DNA of 64,000 bases from Tritrichomonas musculus (Eukaryota > Parabasalia > Tritrichomonadida > Tritrichomonadidae): assembly GCA_039105265.1 (NCBI GenBank), contig JAPFFF010000028.1:1054001-1118000 (forward strand), in the 5' to 3' direction. Positions 49,459 to 59,429 of this stretch are shown here, piece by piece (the stretch's first letter is position 1; every line of letters starts with the position of its first letter). The notes below the pieces were generated by a model. The model was given only the letters and a program-made list of their open reading frames with translations. It had not been told where the DNA came from and searched no databases. The position numbers were made by a program, and so were the translations under genes.

Positions 49459-51759
49459 CTATGCTTTTTGAGATAGTGTAGAAATCAGTTCTTTTGCGGT
49501 CTTGTACTTTTTCAGTTCCTCAGAATTAGGGTTCATTGTTATCACGTTTTTCAAGTCGAGCAGAGCGCATTTTTCCTTCAAAGACCTTACCAAGCACATT
49601 TTCTTTGTGTTATAAAAAATGATCAATTTTTGATGGTCACTAAAGTTGACCTGTATATTCTTATCGTTCAGTCTAAATAGAATTGAGTCGTCCTTTTTGA
49701 GGAAGTGCTTCACGTGGTAGAGCGGCACTGAAGGGTCAGGATCATTCAGAGGAACTTCAAACAAAGTCTGGTACTTTTTCAAAGACTTTGCGAACTTTTG
49801 AACAAGAGTGAATTTCTTGTGAATCCTGTCCTTCAAGTTCTCTGTGTCCTCGTCAACAAGGTCGACTGACGTGTCGAGTTCAATGAGCTCTGGCAGCGAA
49901 TTGTATCCTTTGTAGTACTGGATGAACGTCTCTTTCGCATCAATGATGATCCTCGAACGGTCCTCGAAACAGATGCCAACAGTGCCGTTGCCGAGAAGAT
50001 ACCCGAGATCTTGCTTGTGGAAGCAGTACTTGGCGACAAAGTAGGACGGCAGCGTGAAGTAGTTCTGGCTGTTTTTTGGAGGAGGCGTAGCGGCAACCAT
50101 TTCGTAATTTGAATAGGAAGGCATGATGCTTCCTCTATCGCCAATGCTGCGTGGCCCTGCAGGCGGCCTTTGTGAGCGTATCGGAGGTGACACGTTGCGT
50201 GGCTTGAAAGAAGAGTCGTTGGACTCTTTGTAGCTGCGCGCGCTGAAGCTGCCTCGTCCATCGTTTGCGGTTTGTTTAACCGTCGGTGAGATGCTCCTGA
50301 GGTTTAGATTTAGATTGCTGCTTGGAGAGCTAACAGGGATGTTTGCATTCAAATTCAAGTTTTTGATAGAATTGAATGACTCGTCTGAAATTTGTGAGGA
50401 GAACTTTTTGTTTGTCTCTTTAAGACTACGAGCACTGAGACTGCCGCTGCGGCCTCGGCGCGGTGGAGATGCAACACCTCTGAGGTTTAGATCTAGATCA
50501 AGGTTCATGTTGCCAGCTGCCGAACGAACAGGAATGTTTGCATTCAAATTCAACTTTTTGATAGAATTGAATGACTCGTCTGAAATTTGTGAGGAAACAT
50601 TGCTTATTTTATCTTTGTAGCTCCTGGAACTAGAGTTGCCACCAATGCTCGGTGCGCGTGTTGGTGTTGAAACAGTGGGGATGGAATTTCGATTCGACTT
50701 TTTGATAGAATTCAATGGCTCTTCAGAAATTTGTGAGGAAAAGTTTCCTAGCTTATCTTTGTAGCTCCTGGCACTGAAACTGCCACGTCTGTCAGGGGGA
50801 TTCATTTGTGGGGTCACATTCGAGCTTAGATTGAGGTTGAAACTGTTCAGTGGAAGTTTTGGTGGAGATTTGTATAATTGAACTTGCTCTTTGTCAATCC
50901 TGATCAAAAATGGATGGGTTAAAAGATCAATCGCAGAGGGCCTTTTGCGTGGGTCAATTCGGAGTGTGGATTTAATGAAATCTTTGGCTTCATATGATAG
51001 GGAAAATTGGGTTGGAAATCGAAAATCGCCACTTCTGATCTTTTCATACACTACTTCTTTGTCAATCCCATCAAAGGGAGGACGACCAGTAAGCATAATG
51101 AAAGCTGCAACACCAATTGCCCATATATCAACTTCGTAGCCGTGTCCTTTGTTTTCTTTCTGTAGGAGTTCGGGGCTCATATAATTAACTGTTCCGCTTA
51201 TCGAGAAGTTCTTTTCTCCATCGTTTTTAAGAACTGAGGATATTCCAAAATCTGCAATTTTAACTCTCCCATCAGAACCAATAAGAAAGTTTTCAAGCTT
51301 TAGGTCATGGTGTATAATTTGATGATTGTGAAGATAAACAACTCCTTGAATAACGTCACTTAAAATTTTCTTTGCTTCGGGTTCAGGAATATGCCTTTGT
51401 TCACACTTTCGGAGATATTCTCGGATGGATTTCCCTGGGCAATATTCAAGAATGATGTAGTAGTTGATATCATCTGAAAAAGATAATCTTGATCTAACGA
51501 TATTAGGATGGTCTAAGGTCTTCTGGATCTGAATTTCGTTTTTTAACTTCTCTAAAAATATTTTTCCCTTCGAACTCGAAGAACCATCTTTTGAAATAAC
51601 CTTCATAGCATAGGTTTTGCTTGTATTTTGATGAATGACACGATAAACAACTGCGAATCCTCCATGGCCTAATTTTTCTTGACATACGAACACATCTCGT
51701 GAGCCATCTTCACGGTTGTAAACAATTTTAGGTGGTACGTGAATTTGTGTTTGAGACAT
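49459..51759 (-). CDS. Polo-like kinase
   Basis: 766 residues. Kinase domain 20-290: GHGGFAVV loop at 31-38, Lys53 in AMKVI, HHDLKLEN at 150-157 (His in place of the Arg of HRD), DFG at 170-172, and SGTVNYMSPE. After a long Ser/Asn/Arg-rich linker with four diverged repeats (SFSARSYKDK ... SSQISDESFNSIKKLNLNAN) come two polo-box-like regions: LGYLLGNGTVGICFEDRSRI (about 590-640) and DSILFRLNDKNIQVNFSDHQ (about 690-740). Kinase plus polo boxes identifies the family. Known: PLKs control mitosis and basal bodies by binding phosphopeptides. The linker is distinctly more GC-rich than neighbouring genes. Confidence 0.88.
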   Translation of the reverse strand: MSQTQIHVPPKIVYNREDGSRDVFVCQEKLGHGGFAVVYRVIHQNTSKTYAMKVISKDGSSSSKGKIFLEKLKNEIQIQKTLDHPNIVRSRLSFSDDINYYIILEYCPGKSIREYLRKCEQRHIPEPEAKKILSDVIQGVVYLHNHQIIHHDLKLENFLIGSDGRVKIADFGISSVLKNDGEKNFSISGTVNYMSPELLQKENKGHGYEVDIWAIGVAAFIMLTGRPPFDGIDKEVVYEKIRSGDFRFPTQFSLSYEAKDFIKSTLRIDPRKRPSAIDLLTHPFLIRIDKEQVQLYKSPPKLPLNSFNLNLSSNVTPQMNPPDRRGSFSARSYKDKLGNFSSQISEEPLNSIKKSNRNSIPTVSTPTRAPSIGGNSSSRSYKDKISNVSSQISDESFNSIKKLNLNANIPVRSAAGNMNLDLDLNLRGVASPPRRGRSGSLSARSLKETNKKFSSQISDESFNSIKNLNLNANIPVSSPSSNLNLNLRSISPTVKQTANDGRGSFSARSYKESNDSSFKPRNVSPPIRSQRPPAGPRSIGDRGSIMPSYSNYEMVAATPPPKNSQNYFTLPSYFVAKYCFHKQDLGYLLGNGTVGICFEDRSRIIIDAKETFIQYYKGYNSLPELIELDTSVDLVDEDTENLKDRIHKKFTLVQKFAKSLKKYQTLFEVPLNDPDPSVPLYHVKHFLKKDDSILFRLNDKNIQVNFSDHQKLIIFYNTKKMCLVRSLKEKCALLDLKNVITMNPNSEELKKYKTAKELISTLSQKA

Positions 51760-52676
51760 TAAAGTTTTATTCGTAACGAATTTTCAAATAACATCACAAA
51801 TTTTTTTCAGAGACAATCAAATTCATAAATAATAAAAGTTGCTATATATTAATTAATTTATAATTAAATATAGATTATTCCATTTAATTATATCAATACT
51901 AAACAAATAATAATAATACTCAGAATATAATCTATATTTATGTTTGTTTATTAAAATATTTCTAAAAATAATTTAATAAATTTTTGATTAATAAGTATTT
52001 ATACGAAAACTTTTTCTATGATTTTGTATTCTCTCTGAAATTTTTCAATAAAGCTTTGAGGAATTAAAATAATTGAGGACTTTTTGAAAAGGTAGCTTTT
52101 TGTTAAGATAAAATAAGGTTTTTTAAACTTTTTCAAAAAGAATAATTAATAAAATTTTATTTTAATGAATTGATTTTTTTTATAAGTGATTAAATATTTT
52201 TTGTGAAATAATTGTTCCTTAAATTATTATTGCAATTTCATAAGAAAACAAAAAAAAAATTGAGAGATTATGAATTTTTAAAAGAAATCAAAGCATTGAA
52301 AAAAAAAATTATATATTCAAAAAGTATTTATTTAAGAAGGGGATACACTCATCAAACCTCTACATGTTTTTATAATAACTTAAGTATTGTATTTAATTTT
52401 ATATTTTTAAATTATTTATTTATATTCAATCCAATTTTATGCGTATAATTTAGAGATATAAATCATAATTATTTTGAATTGAAAAAATTTGATAAAAATA
52501 TTTTTAAAAGAATCAAATTCGTCAAATTTCTAAATTTTATGAATTCAAATCAAATATTTAATTTAATTATATATTTTTAACTTATTTATTTGTATTTTTT
52601 ACATTTTTATAAGTAAAATTCTGAGATATGAATAATATCATTTTGAATTTAATATTGAATAGATTTATTTAAAAAT
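51760..52676. other. AT-rich intergenic region
   Basis: About 0.9 kb, including a small open frame at 52212-52448 without motifs. Nothing else was recognised. Confidence 0.4.
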
Positions 52677-55170
52677 GAGTAATTCTTTTCGAGAATTGGC
52701 TCATAAAAGATGGAGAAAAAACTTAGAGCAAAAAGAAACTTTGTTTAATAAAACTTCAAATGCAAAAGAGCAAAAAAAAATGAAATTATAGAAAAAAAAA
52801 AATGAAATTATACTTGATTTACAAAAGAAACTTGAAGAAACATGCTTTTTATACAGAATTTAGATACGATAAAAGGAAAATATCCATTTATTTTTCATAT
52901 TTTTGAATTTGCCAGTGATAAAATTAATTGAAAAGGTAATTTGGTTCATTGAATTAGATATTCTTTATTTATTATTCGATATGTATTATTTCTCTCACTC
53001 TTTGGCAAAAAAAATTACATTATTCATGAACCTAGTACTTGGATTTCCTGTTTGGAAAACTAAAACCAGATAGGGAACAAAATATATCAAAAATATAAAA
53101 TTTGTCTAGACGGACCTCAAAAACCAATTGAAAATATGTTTATTTCTAATATGAGTGATATAGAAGATAAGCGAGTTGTCCTTGCAATTGATGCAGCATC
53201 AATATCTGCAAGAGTTTCTGTTTTTCGCAATGGAGAAGTGTAAGGATTATTCGAAACAAAATGGACCAATGAATCAGAGAGAAGACTATCGTCTCATCAA
53301 AATATAACTACATTTGTTAGAGATAGTATACCTTATGCTGTGCGTCCTATAATGAAATCGAAATAATATGGTGCATAATTGGCCGAATCATATATGAAAT
53401 GAAGATTAAATTCGACTGGTGCTAATAAAGAATAAAGGGCTAAAATGTCTTCTCTTTTTCGATTGATTGGGCTATTGCCGACTTCGAAATCATTGTCTTT
53501 GATATCTGCTTCATAAAAACTAAACACGTTTTCTATTATTATTTGTTTTTCTGTAGGGTCTGTATATAAAAAAGGATCGATATCTTCTTCTGTTAAATCA
53601 ATTCATTGAAATTGATTCATATGATAAGATTTTGGCCATTGAAAACAATTCATTGAAATTGATTTTAGGACAACATGCCTTTCTGTTTATCTTCTCCAGG
53701 TCACGCAAGAATATGGTCCGAAATCAGGATCTATCTCTCGCTTTGACATTAAAAAATAATCTATTCAATTTTTTTATCTTAGTAATTATCAAATTAGAGA
53801 ATCAAATCATCAAGATGAATTGCCATTTTTAGTTTTTGAAGACTTGTTACATTTAATTAAATGATATTCATCATTATTCAAAGATATTAATCATTTTAGA
53901 TAATTTCGCGACTGTTGGAATTCCTCCATGTCTATGATGCTTGGCATTTCGGATAATTTTTAACCAATAAAAATCAGCCACTTACAATTTAGTTAAATTG
54001 TAAACCACAAATTTTAAGTCAAATTATTTTCTATCTATTAAATAAGTATATATATGGCAACTCATTTTAGTAATGAAATGATTGAAAATCAATTTATTGT
54101 TATATCAAACAAAGGACATCATTGTATTAATAATAATCATCATTTATTCTTTTAATTTTATTCCGACATTAAAACGGCTAATACAAGCTGTTTTTGGATT
54201 TTTTAACTGATATATTCGGCGTATGGAATAATCTTCATTTTTAAATATTCTAAAAGTAAGCTCTTGTTGATATAAGGCCATTCTTATCGACGCATTATCA
54301 CTTCATCATTTGTGCATACTCCAGATTCCCAAAAAGTGTTTGGATCTTTGTTTTTACATATTAATAATTATATTAGTGAAGCATTACTAGCTGCAATATA
54401 CTCAACTAATGTTGCATGAGTATTATTCTTAGAAACTGCATGATCAAAAGTTTTATTTGTTTCTTCCTTTTCATCGTCGAGTTTGTTATGGCATCCAAAT
54501 TTTTTATTAATAATCATGATCATTTAAATTTTTCAAAAAAACGAGGCCAATGAAGCAGTTACTTGAAAGAGTTCTTTCTAGGTTAAAGTGGAAATACCCA
54601 AGTAGAAGAAGCTGAGTTAATCAGAAAACAATGATCAATGAAATGTACATTGAAAATGCTTATTCAAGCAAACTGAAATATGGAGAAGAGTTTTATTTTT
54701 GAAATGAATACAAAAACAGTGAAAAGAAGTTTAGAGAATGGTTTTCAATATCTAAAAACTCCAGAATTTGGATATATTTTTCTATTCAAGGAATTCTTCA
54801 ATTGATTCATAATATTGAGTATATTTTTGACCTTCTTTTTCTTTCATTAATTCTTTTTCTTTTTTTTCCTTCATCAGAATCTGAATAATCTTTTCCTTTA
54901 TTTTTATGAGTTATCATCATCCTATGATGAAAATTTATACGGTGAATGATTTTGTTCCAATAGAACTCACATATGCAGCTCTAGAAAAGATGAACACCCA
55001 ACAATTGCACCATATGATGATGACAGAAATGATATTAATTCACAATGGAATGGTTTTTATATAGGTTTTGCAAAAGATCCAGTTGCTGTTGATATAATAT
55101 ATTCTTTTGATGTGAACAACAACTTTTTAATAAAAATATCACCTGACCAAATCTTAAAATTTAGTATAAT
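52677..55170 (+). pseudogene. Decayed transposase-like gene
   Basis: A chain of coding-like fragments on + with many stops and shifts. It begins with an ATG and a charged helix (FRELAHKRWRKNLEQKE), continues with KGKYPFIFHIFEFASDKIN, LFLSLFGKKNYIIHEPSTWI, KICLDGPQKPIENMFISN and VVLAIDAASISARVSVFRNG, then LPFLVFEDLLHLI, and ends near 55010-55160 with SSRKDEHPTIAPYDDDRNDI and GFYIGFAKDPVAVDII. A fragment on the - strand (53333-53600, LTEEDIDPFLYTDPTEKQII, then NVFSFYEADIKDND) looks inserted or inverted. The AIDAASIS segment recalls the first Asp strand of an RNase H-like domain. No specific family could be named. Confidence 0.45.
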
Positions 55171-55192
55171 TGAATTTTTAAATGTTAACATA

Positions 55193-55263
55193 GTCCCACT
55201 AGTATAATGGTTAGAATAGATCCTTGACACGGATCAGACTGCGGTTCGATTCCGCAGTGGGAC
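55193..55263 (+). tRNA. tRNA-Val, anticodon GAC
   Basis: 71-nt cloverleaf. Acceptor GTCCCAC pairs with GTGGGAC over 7 bp; T8 is present. The anticodon stem GATCC/GGATC holds the loop TTGACAC, with anticodon GAC at 55226-55228 (codon GUC, Val). T arm TGCGG-TTCGATT-CCGCA. The internal B box GGTTCGATTCC is at 55243-55253. The D stem is weak (only about three pairs). No intron and no encoded CCA. A six-T run follows three bases after the end. Confidence 0.93.
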
Positions 55264-55265
55264 AC

Positions 55266-55271
55266 TTTTTT
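55266..55271 (+). terminator. RNA polymerase III T-run terminator
   Basis: TTTTTT immediately downstream of the tRNA, as expected for Pol III. Confidence 0.8.
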
Positions 55272-55396
55272 ATAATATTTTTTTCTTGAATGGTGAACTT
55301 TTTTTAAAAATTTATAAAGTAAAAATATTGTTTACTTAATTTCAATTTAAATAAATAGCACAATATTAAAATACTTGTCTTCATTTAGGCTTGCCC

Positions 55397-56026
55397 TTAT
55401 AAATAATATGGAATATTCTTTTTCTCATCATCAAGTGTAGTTTCACGATCATGACCAGGCAATATACGATAATTATTTGGAATTTCAGAGAGCTTTTTTA
55501 ATGTTTTGGTATAAACATCAGAATCACCATCGAACATATCTGTTCTTCCAATATTCCTACGGAAAATGGTGTCACCACTGAACATTACATCATCTATAAT
55601 ATAACAAACGCCACCGCTTGTGTGACCTGGCGTATGCATTACTTTAAATTCCAGCTCATCTTGTTTAATTATATCTCCGTCTTTTACTGTAATAGCTTTA
55701 TCGTAATGTTTAACTGGTTCACTCAAGCATCTCTTAAAATAATCAGAGAGATTTCCATGAGAATCTGTTAATTTTGGAGCATCGAGCTCATGAATATAAA
55801 CTTCAGCTCCTGTCTTTTCAGAAACTTCAGCTAAACTTTGAATATGATCACAGTGGCCATGCGTAATCAGTATTTTTTTAAGTGTAGCTCCGCTTTTATT
55901 GATCTTTTCAAGAATATACTCAGGTTGCCAAGGACAGTCAATAAGAACCGCATTTCCTGAATCTGAAACAACAAGATAAGAGTTTACTCTAAAAGTTCCC
56001 TTAGGGGGAATAGTTATAATTTTCAT
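55397..56026 (-). CDS. Metallo-beta-lactamase-fold hydrolase (glyoxalase II-like)
   Basis: 209 residues, complete. Metal ligands: THGHCDH (His56, His58, Asp60, His61), His135 in TPGHTSGG, Asp152 in FSGDTIF and His192 in LPGHDRETT. The order and the GRTDMFDGD segment match short bacterial YcbL/glyoxalase-II-type hydrolases. Known: such enzymes hydrolyse thioesters such as lactoylglutathione or related substrates. Trichomonads have several genes of bacterial origin; the compact bacterial-like architecture suggests this one too, but no tree could be made. The ATG follows a TCACAATT initiator-like string. Cytosolic, no targeting sequence seen. Confidence 0.88.
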   Translation of the reverse strand: MKIITIPPKGTFRVNSYLVVSDSGNAVLIDCPWQPEYILEKINKSGATLKKILITHGHCDHIQSLAEVSEKTGAEVYIHELDAPKLTDSHGNLSDYFKRCLSEPVKHYDKAITVKDGDIIKQDELEFKVMHTPGHTSGGVCYIIDDVMFSGDTIFRRNIGRTDMFDGDSDVYTKTLKKLSEIPNNYRILPGHDRETTLDDEKKNIPYYL

Positions 56027-57886
56027 CCAAATAATAATTGTGAGAAATTAAAAACAAGCTAACAAAATTGAATGAATTTAAAATTTTCTAATATTTTTCC
56101 AATTATCTTATTAAAATAAGTACATTTACAAATAATAATTATTTATTTAATATTTATATTATATATTGCTAATAATATTTTGTTTTATTTTAGTCAATGC
56201 TTCAATTGCCATTATATCCGATCTACTAATATGAGATATATCCTGAATTAAATATGAGTTTCAATTACTTGGTATATTATATACAATATTTAAGCAATCA
56301 TTTTTTAAATAATTTTGTTTTTTGTTGAGATACCTTTGATACAAAAAATTTTATAAGAGCATTTTAAAAAGAAAATATCTAAAAACTGGCACATCATTTT
56401 ATAAATTAATTCTTTATTTATATTTATGAAATATAAATAGAACTAATAAAATAATTAATATTTAAATCTTAACTCAAATTATTGAGAAATATGTATTTTA
56501 TTTCAATAATGACCAAACAAAGCCGATATAAAAAACCAAAATGACCTTGATTCTTTCAAAAAAAATAATCAACAAAATTAAAAATAAATTAAAAATATAG
56601 TATTATGGTGTTATTACCCTTTCATATCATATACTTTTTTTCAGTTTTGATCAAAAAAAATTGAAATTGTATTGATATTTCAAAATCTCATAATTCATAA
56701 ATTCGTCATTATTTTTTCTTTTCAACCATAAAATTGCATTTGTATATAGATGATCTCTATTTTTTAATAAGAAAGCTATTCAATAAATGCGTTTTTGGTC
56801 AAAATTCAAAATATTTTTTTTTCAATTTAAAGAGAAATTTTCTTCTATATTAAAGACCAAAGGGATAACTATAGTTTATCTCTTAACTTATCTGGTGCTG
56901 GCAAACATATCAAAATAATTTTTTAAATTTTTTTTACAATTTTAGCTAGGATTGAGGTTTAATATTAAATATAATTCAATATACGTTAATGATGTAAACT
57001 TCACAAATATCCAAATAATTTCATATGCTTTATTTTGGTATCACCATCACAATAAGTATTTATTTTAATATTTATCAATAATTTACCAAAAGAATCATGC
57101 TTATAATATGATAATAGTTAGTTAAATCATAAAAAATCATTATTTGATTTATAATTCTTAGTCGAAGATTTTAATATTATATTCACATCTATATATTAAA
57201 TATTAATAATTAAATTATTTATTATTTTGAGTAAAAATAATTTTTTTATTAAGATAAAATTGAAATTATAATACTATATTAGCAATTCAATTTTAAAAAT
57301 AGATTTAGAGCTAAAAATCTGAAAAAAATATTAGTGAAATTATCATAAATAGCATTTAATTCTGGAATAAAATAATAAGTATTAATATTATTAAAAAATA
57401 CCAAAAATTTTCGAAGCCTCACCTCTGTATATTATTATTTTGAGGTTGGCTAGTAAAGATCATTCCAAAAAAGCAATATCTGTGATTTGTCTCTTCTTAT
57501 GTTGTTTTATTTTGAACAAAAAAAAAAAAAAAAAAAAAAAAAATTGTACCAAACCATCATTCTCCAATTTTTTACCAAAAAAATGCTTGCACCATTTAAA
57601 CAACTTTGTGGAGAGTTTATAATTATTTAGTTTTGAAATAAATTGAGAGCTTATATCAAAATTTTCTATATTTTTTTTTCTCAAAAAGTTTCCTATCAAA
57701 AGTACATTTTCTACAGATCTCTGAAAAGAATCTGTATAGGCAATAAAGTATTAAAGATATATTATAAAAAAATATAACAAATAATAATAAAAAAAAAATC
57801 ATGTTTAAATTCAAACATTTATGCTATTCAAAATTTTTTTGGAGTTGTACGTTGAATTTTTATTAAGACAAAATTTCATTTTTTAA
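56027..57886. other. Gene-free AT-rich region
   Basis: About 1.86 kb with no credible gene. Contains a 26-A run (57518-57543) and, at its end, the ankyrin gene's initiator. Nothing else was recognised. Confidence 0.5.
57875..57883 (+). promoter_or_regulatory. Initiator-like element of the ankyrin gene
   Basis: TCATTTTTT, 12 bp before the ATG (T to A), fits the trichomonad Inr rule TCA-Y-W and the usual very short leader. Confidence 0.5.
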
Positions 57887-58543
57887 ATGATTCGTATTAC
57901 TAGAAGAGCCGTATCTGTACCAAATAATGAAGGACTTGAGCCAATTCACATAGCAGCGCGAGATGGCGATTTAAATACAGTTATAAACTTGATTGAAAAT
58001 AAAGCAAAAGTTAATGCTGTTGCCAAAAATGAATTCAAAGAGACAGCATTGCATTTTGCTGCGAAAAATGGTCATCTCGATATTGTAAAATATTTACTAG
58101 ACCATAAAGCTAAACTACATCAAACAGAAGAACGTGGATTTGAAGCAATTCATTTAGCTGCAGAAAATGGTCATCTCGAAGTTCTACGTTATCTTGTCGA
58201 AGAAAAGAAAGTTAAGCCTAATATTAAAGCTACAGATGATTTTACACCAATACAAGCAGCAACATTGAAAGGTCATCTGCCATGTGTCCAATTTTTGGTT
58301 GAAAAAGGAGTTGATATCAATCAAACTAATTCTTTTTTGGTTAAAATGTCACTTTTAGAAATGGCTGCTGGAGAAGGATATATGGATATTTGTAAATACT
58401 TAGTTGATCAAGGTGCAAATGTTAATGCAAAAGACAAAACAGGGGACAGGGCAAGTGATTTGGCTGCTCAAAAAGGTCATATTGAAGTGGCAGAATATTT
58501 GAAGAGTCTTGAAAAAAACAGTGTATGCTGCATAATCCAATAA
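57887..58543 (+). CDS. Ankyrin-repeat protein with C-terminal CaaX box
   Basis: 218 residues, six ankyrin units starting around residue 17 (EPIHIAARDGDLNTVINLIE, TALHFAAKNGHLDIVKYLLD, EAIHLAAENGHLEVLRYLVE, TPIQAATLKGHLPCVQFLVE, LLEMAAGEGYMDICKYLVDQ, ASDLAAQKGHIEVAEYLKSL). The protein ends VCCIIQ: a CaaX motif with an extra Cys just before it, which would permit prenylation plus palmitoylation. No other domain. Known: small ankyrin proteins are protein-binding adaptors. Inferred: a membrane-tethered adaptor. The ATG is chosen by the initiator 12 bp upstream. Confidence 0.87.
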   Translation: MIRITRRAVSVPNNEGLEPIHIAARDGDLNTVINLIENKAKVNAVAKNEFKETALHFAAKNGHLDIVKYLLDHKAKLHQTEERGFEAIHLAAENGHLEVLRYLVEEKKVKPNIKATDDFTPIQAATLKGHLPCVQFLVEKGVDINQTNSFLVKMSLLEMAAGEGYMDICKYLVDQGANVNAKDKTGDRASDLAAQKGHIEVAEYLKSLEKNSVCCIIQ

Positions 58544-58617
58544 AACTTCTTTAAAAAGATAATTGGGTTTATATTTATTTTTTTTTGTTCCTTGCTTTAA
58601 TTTATATTTGAATTTTG

Positions 58618-58648
<31 letters not shown>

Positions 58649-59429
58649 ACGTTGGTATTTGAAATTGCATTGATGTTTTGAAATCAAATAAAACAAAATG
58701 TTGAATAACCTAGGTCAATGTATTCAAGAGTTTCTATAGGAATGCTTATTGATTATTGAATAGAATGATTGGAATCTATTAAAATATGATATTAATTAAA
58801 AATTTGAAAATATGAAAAAGGTATATATTCAATTTCATAAGTTTAGTTTTTTATGATCAAAATCTTAAAAAAAGTTCTTTATTGATGTTGATTAAAGAAT
58901 AAAAAAGTTGTTTATATTAATATATTAATTTTATTCTTTAAAATGAGATATAAGTATTATTTATAATAAATCAAATTATATTGCGTTTTAATTAAAAATG
59001 AATGATTTTTAATCAATATATATATATATATAACTTAATAATTTTAAAACATAAAAAAATAATGAATGCCGTAGATTTAAATTCAACAATAATTGTAAAT
59101 TATAAAAAACTTAAAAATTATTTAAATAACTTCTTATATTATACAAAATATCATTTTAATAAAAAAGATTTCTATGTCAGCTGCCAAACCTCCATAATTG
59201 AGAAGCGGAACTTCCTCTTCTTTGTCAGCCTTGGCGAGCCGAATGTTTCGCATGGATCGGAATAGCCGTTTTATTATCATTCTTTAGGTCATTCCTTAAA
59301 TTCCTCTCTCTCTCAAAAAGTGGGCGGCTTTTTGAATAGGTTTTAAAATATTTTTCCACTTTTTTTTTGCCCAATTTTTTAAAAAAATATATCATTTAAA
59401 CAAATATTTCCCCGATTAATATTTTTATT
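58544..59429. other. Intergenic region with a coding-like GC-richer patch
   Basis: A 27-T run (58622-58648) and a TA microsatellite (59017-59032). At 59168-59270 the base composition changes and the - strand reads ATG then RNIRLAKADKEEEVPLLNYG. This may be a short exon or a gene fragment, perhaps linked to the cyclase remnant beside it; no family was recognised. Confidence 0.4.

Noticed and set aside
49833-50261. 142-codon - strand frame inside the polo-like kinase gene
   Set aside because: Same strand, other frame of the GC-rich Ser/Arg linker. Composition explains the length; no domain.
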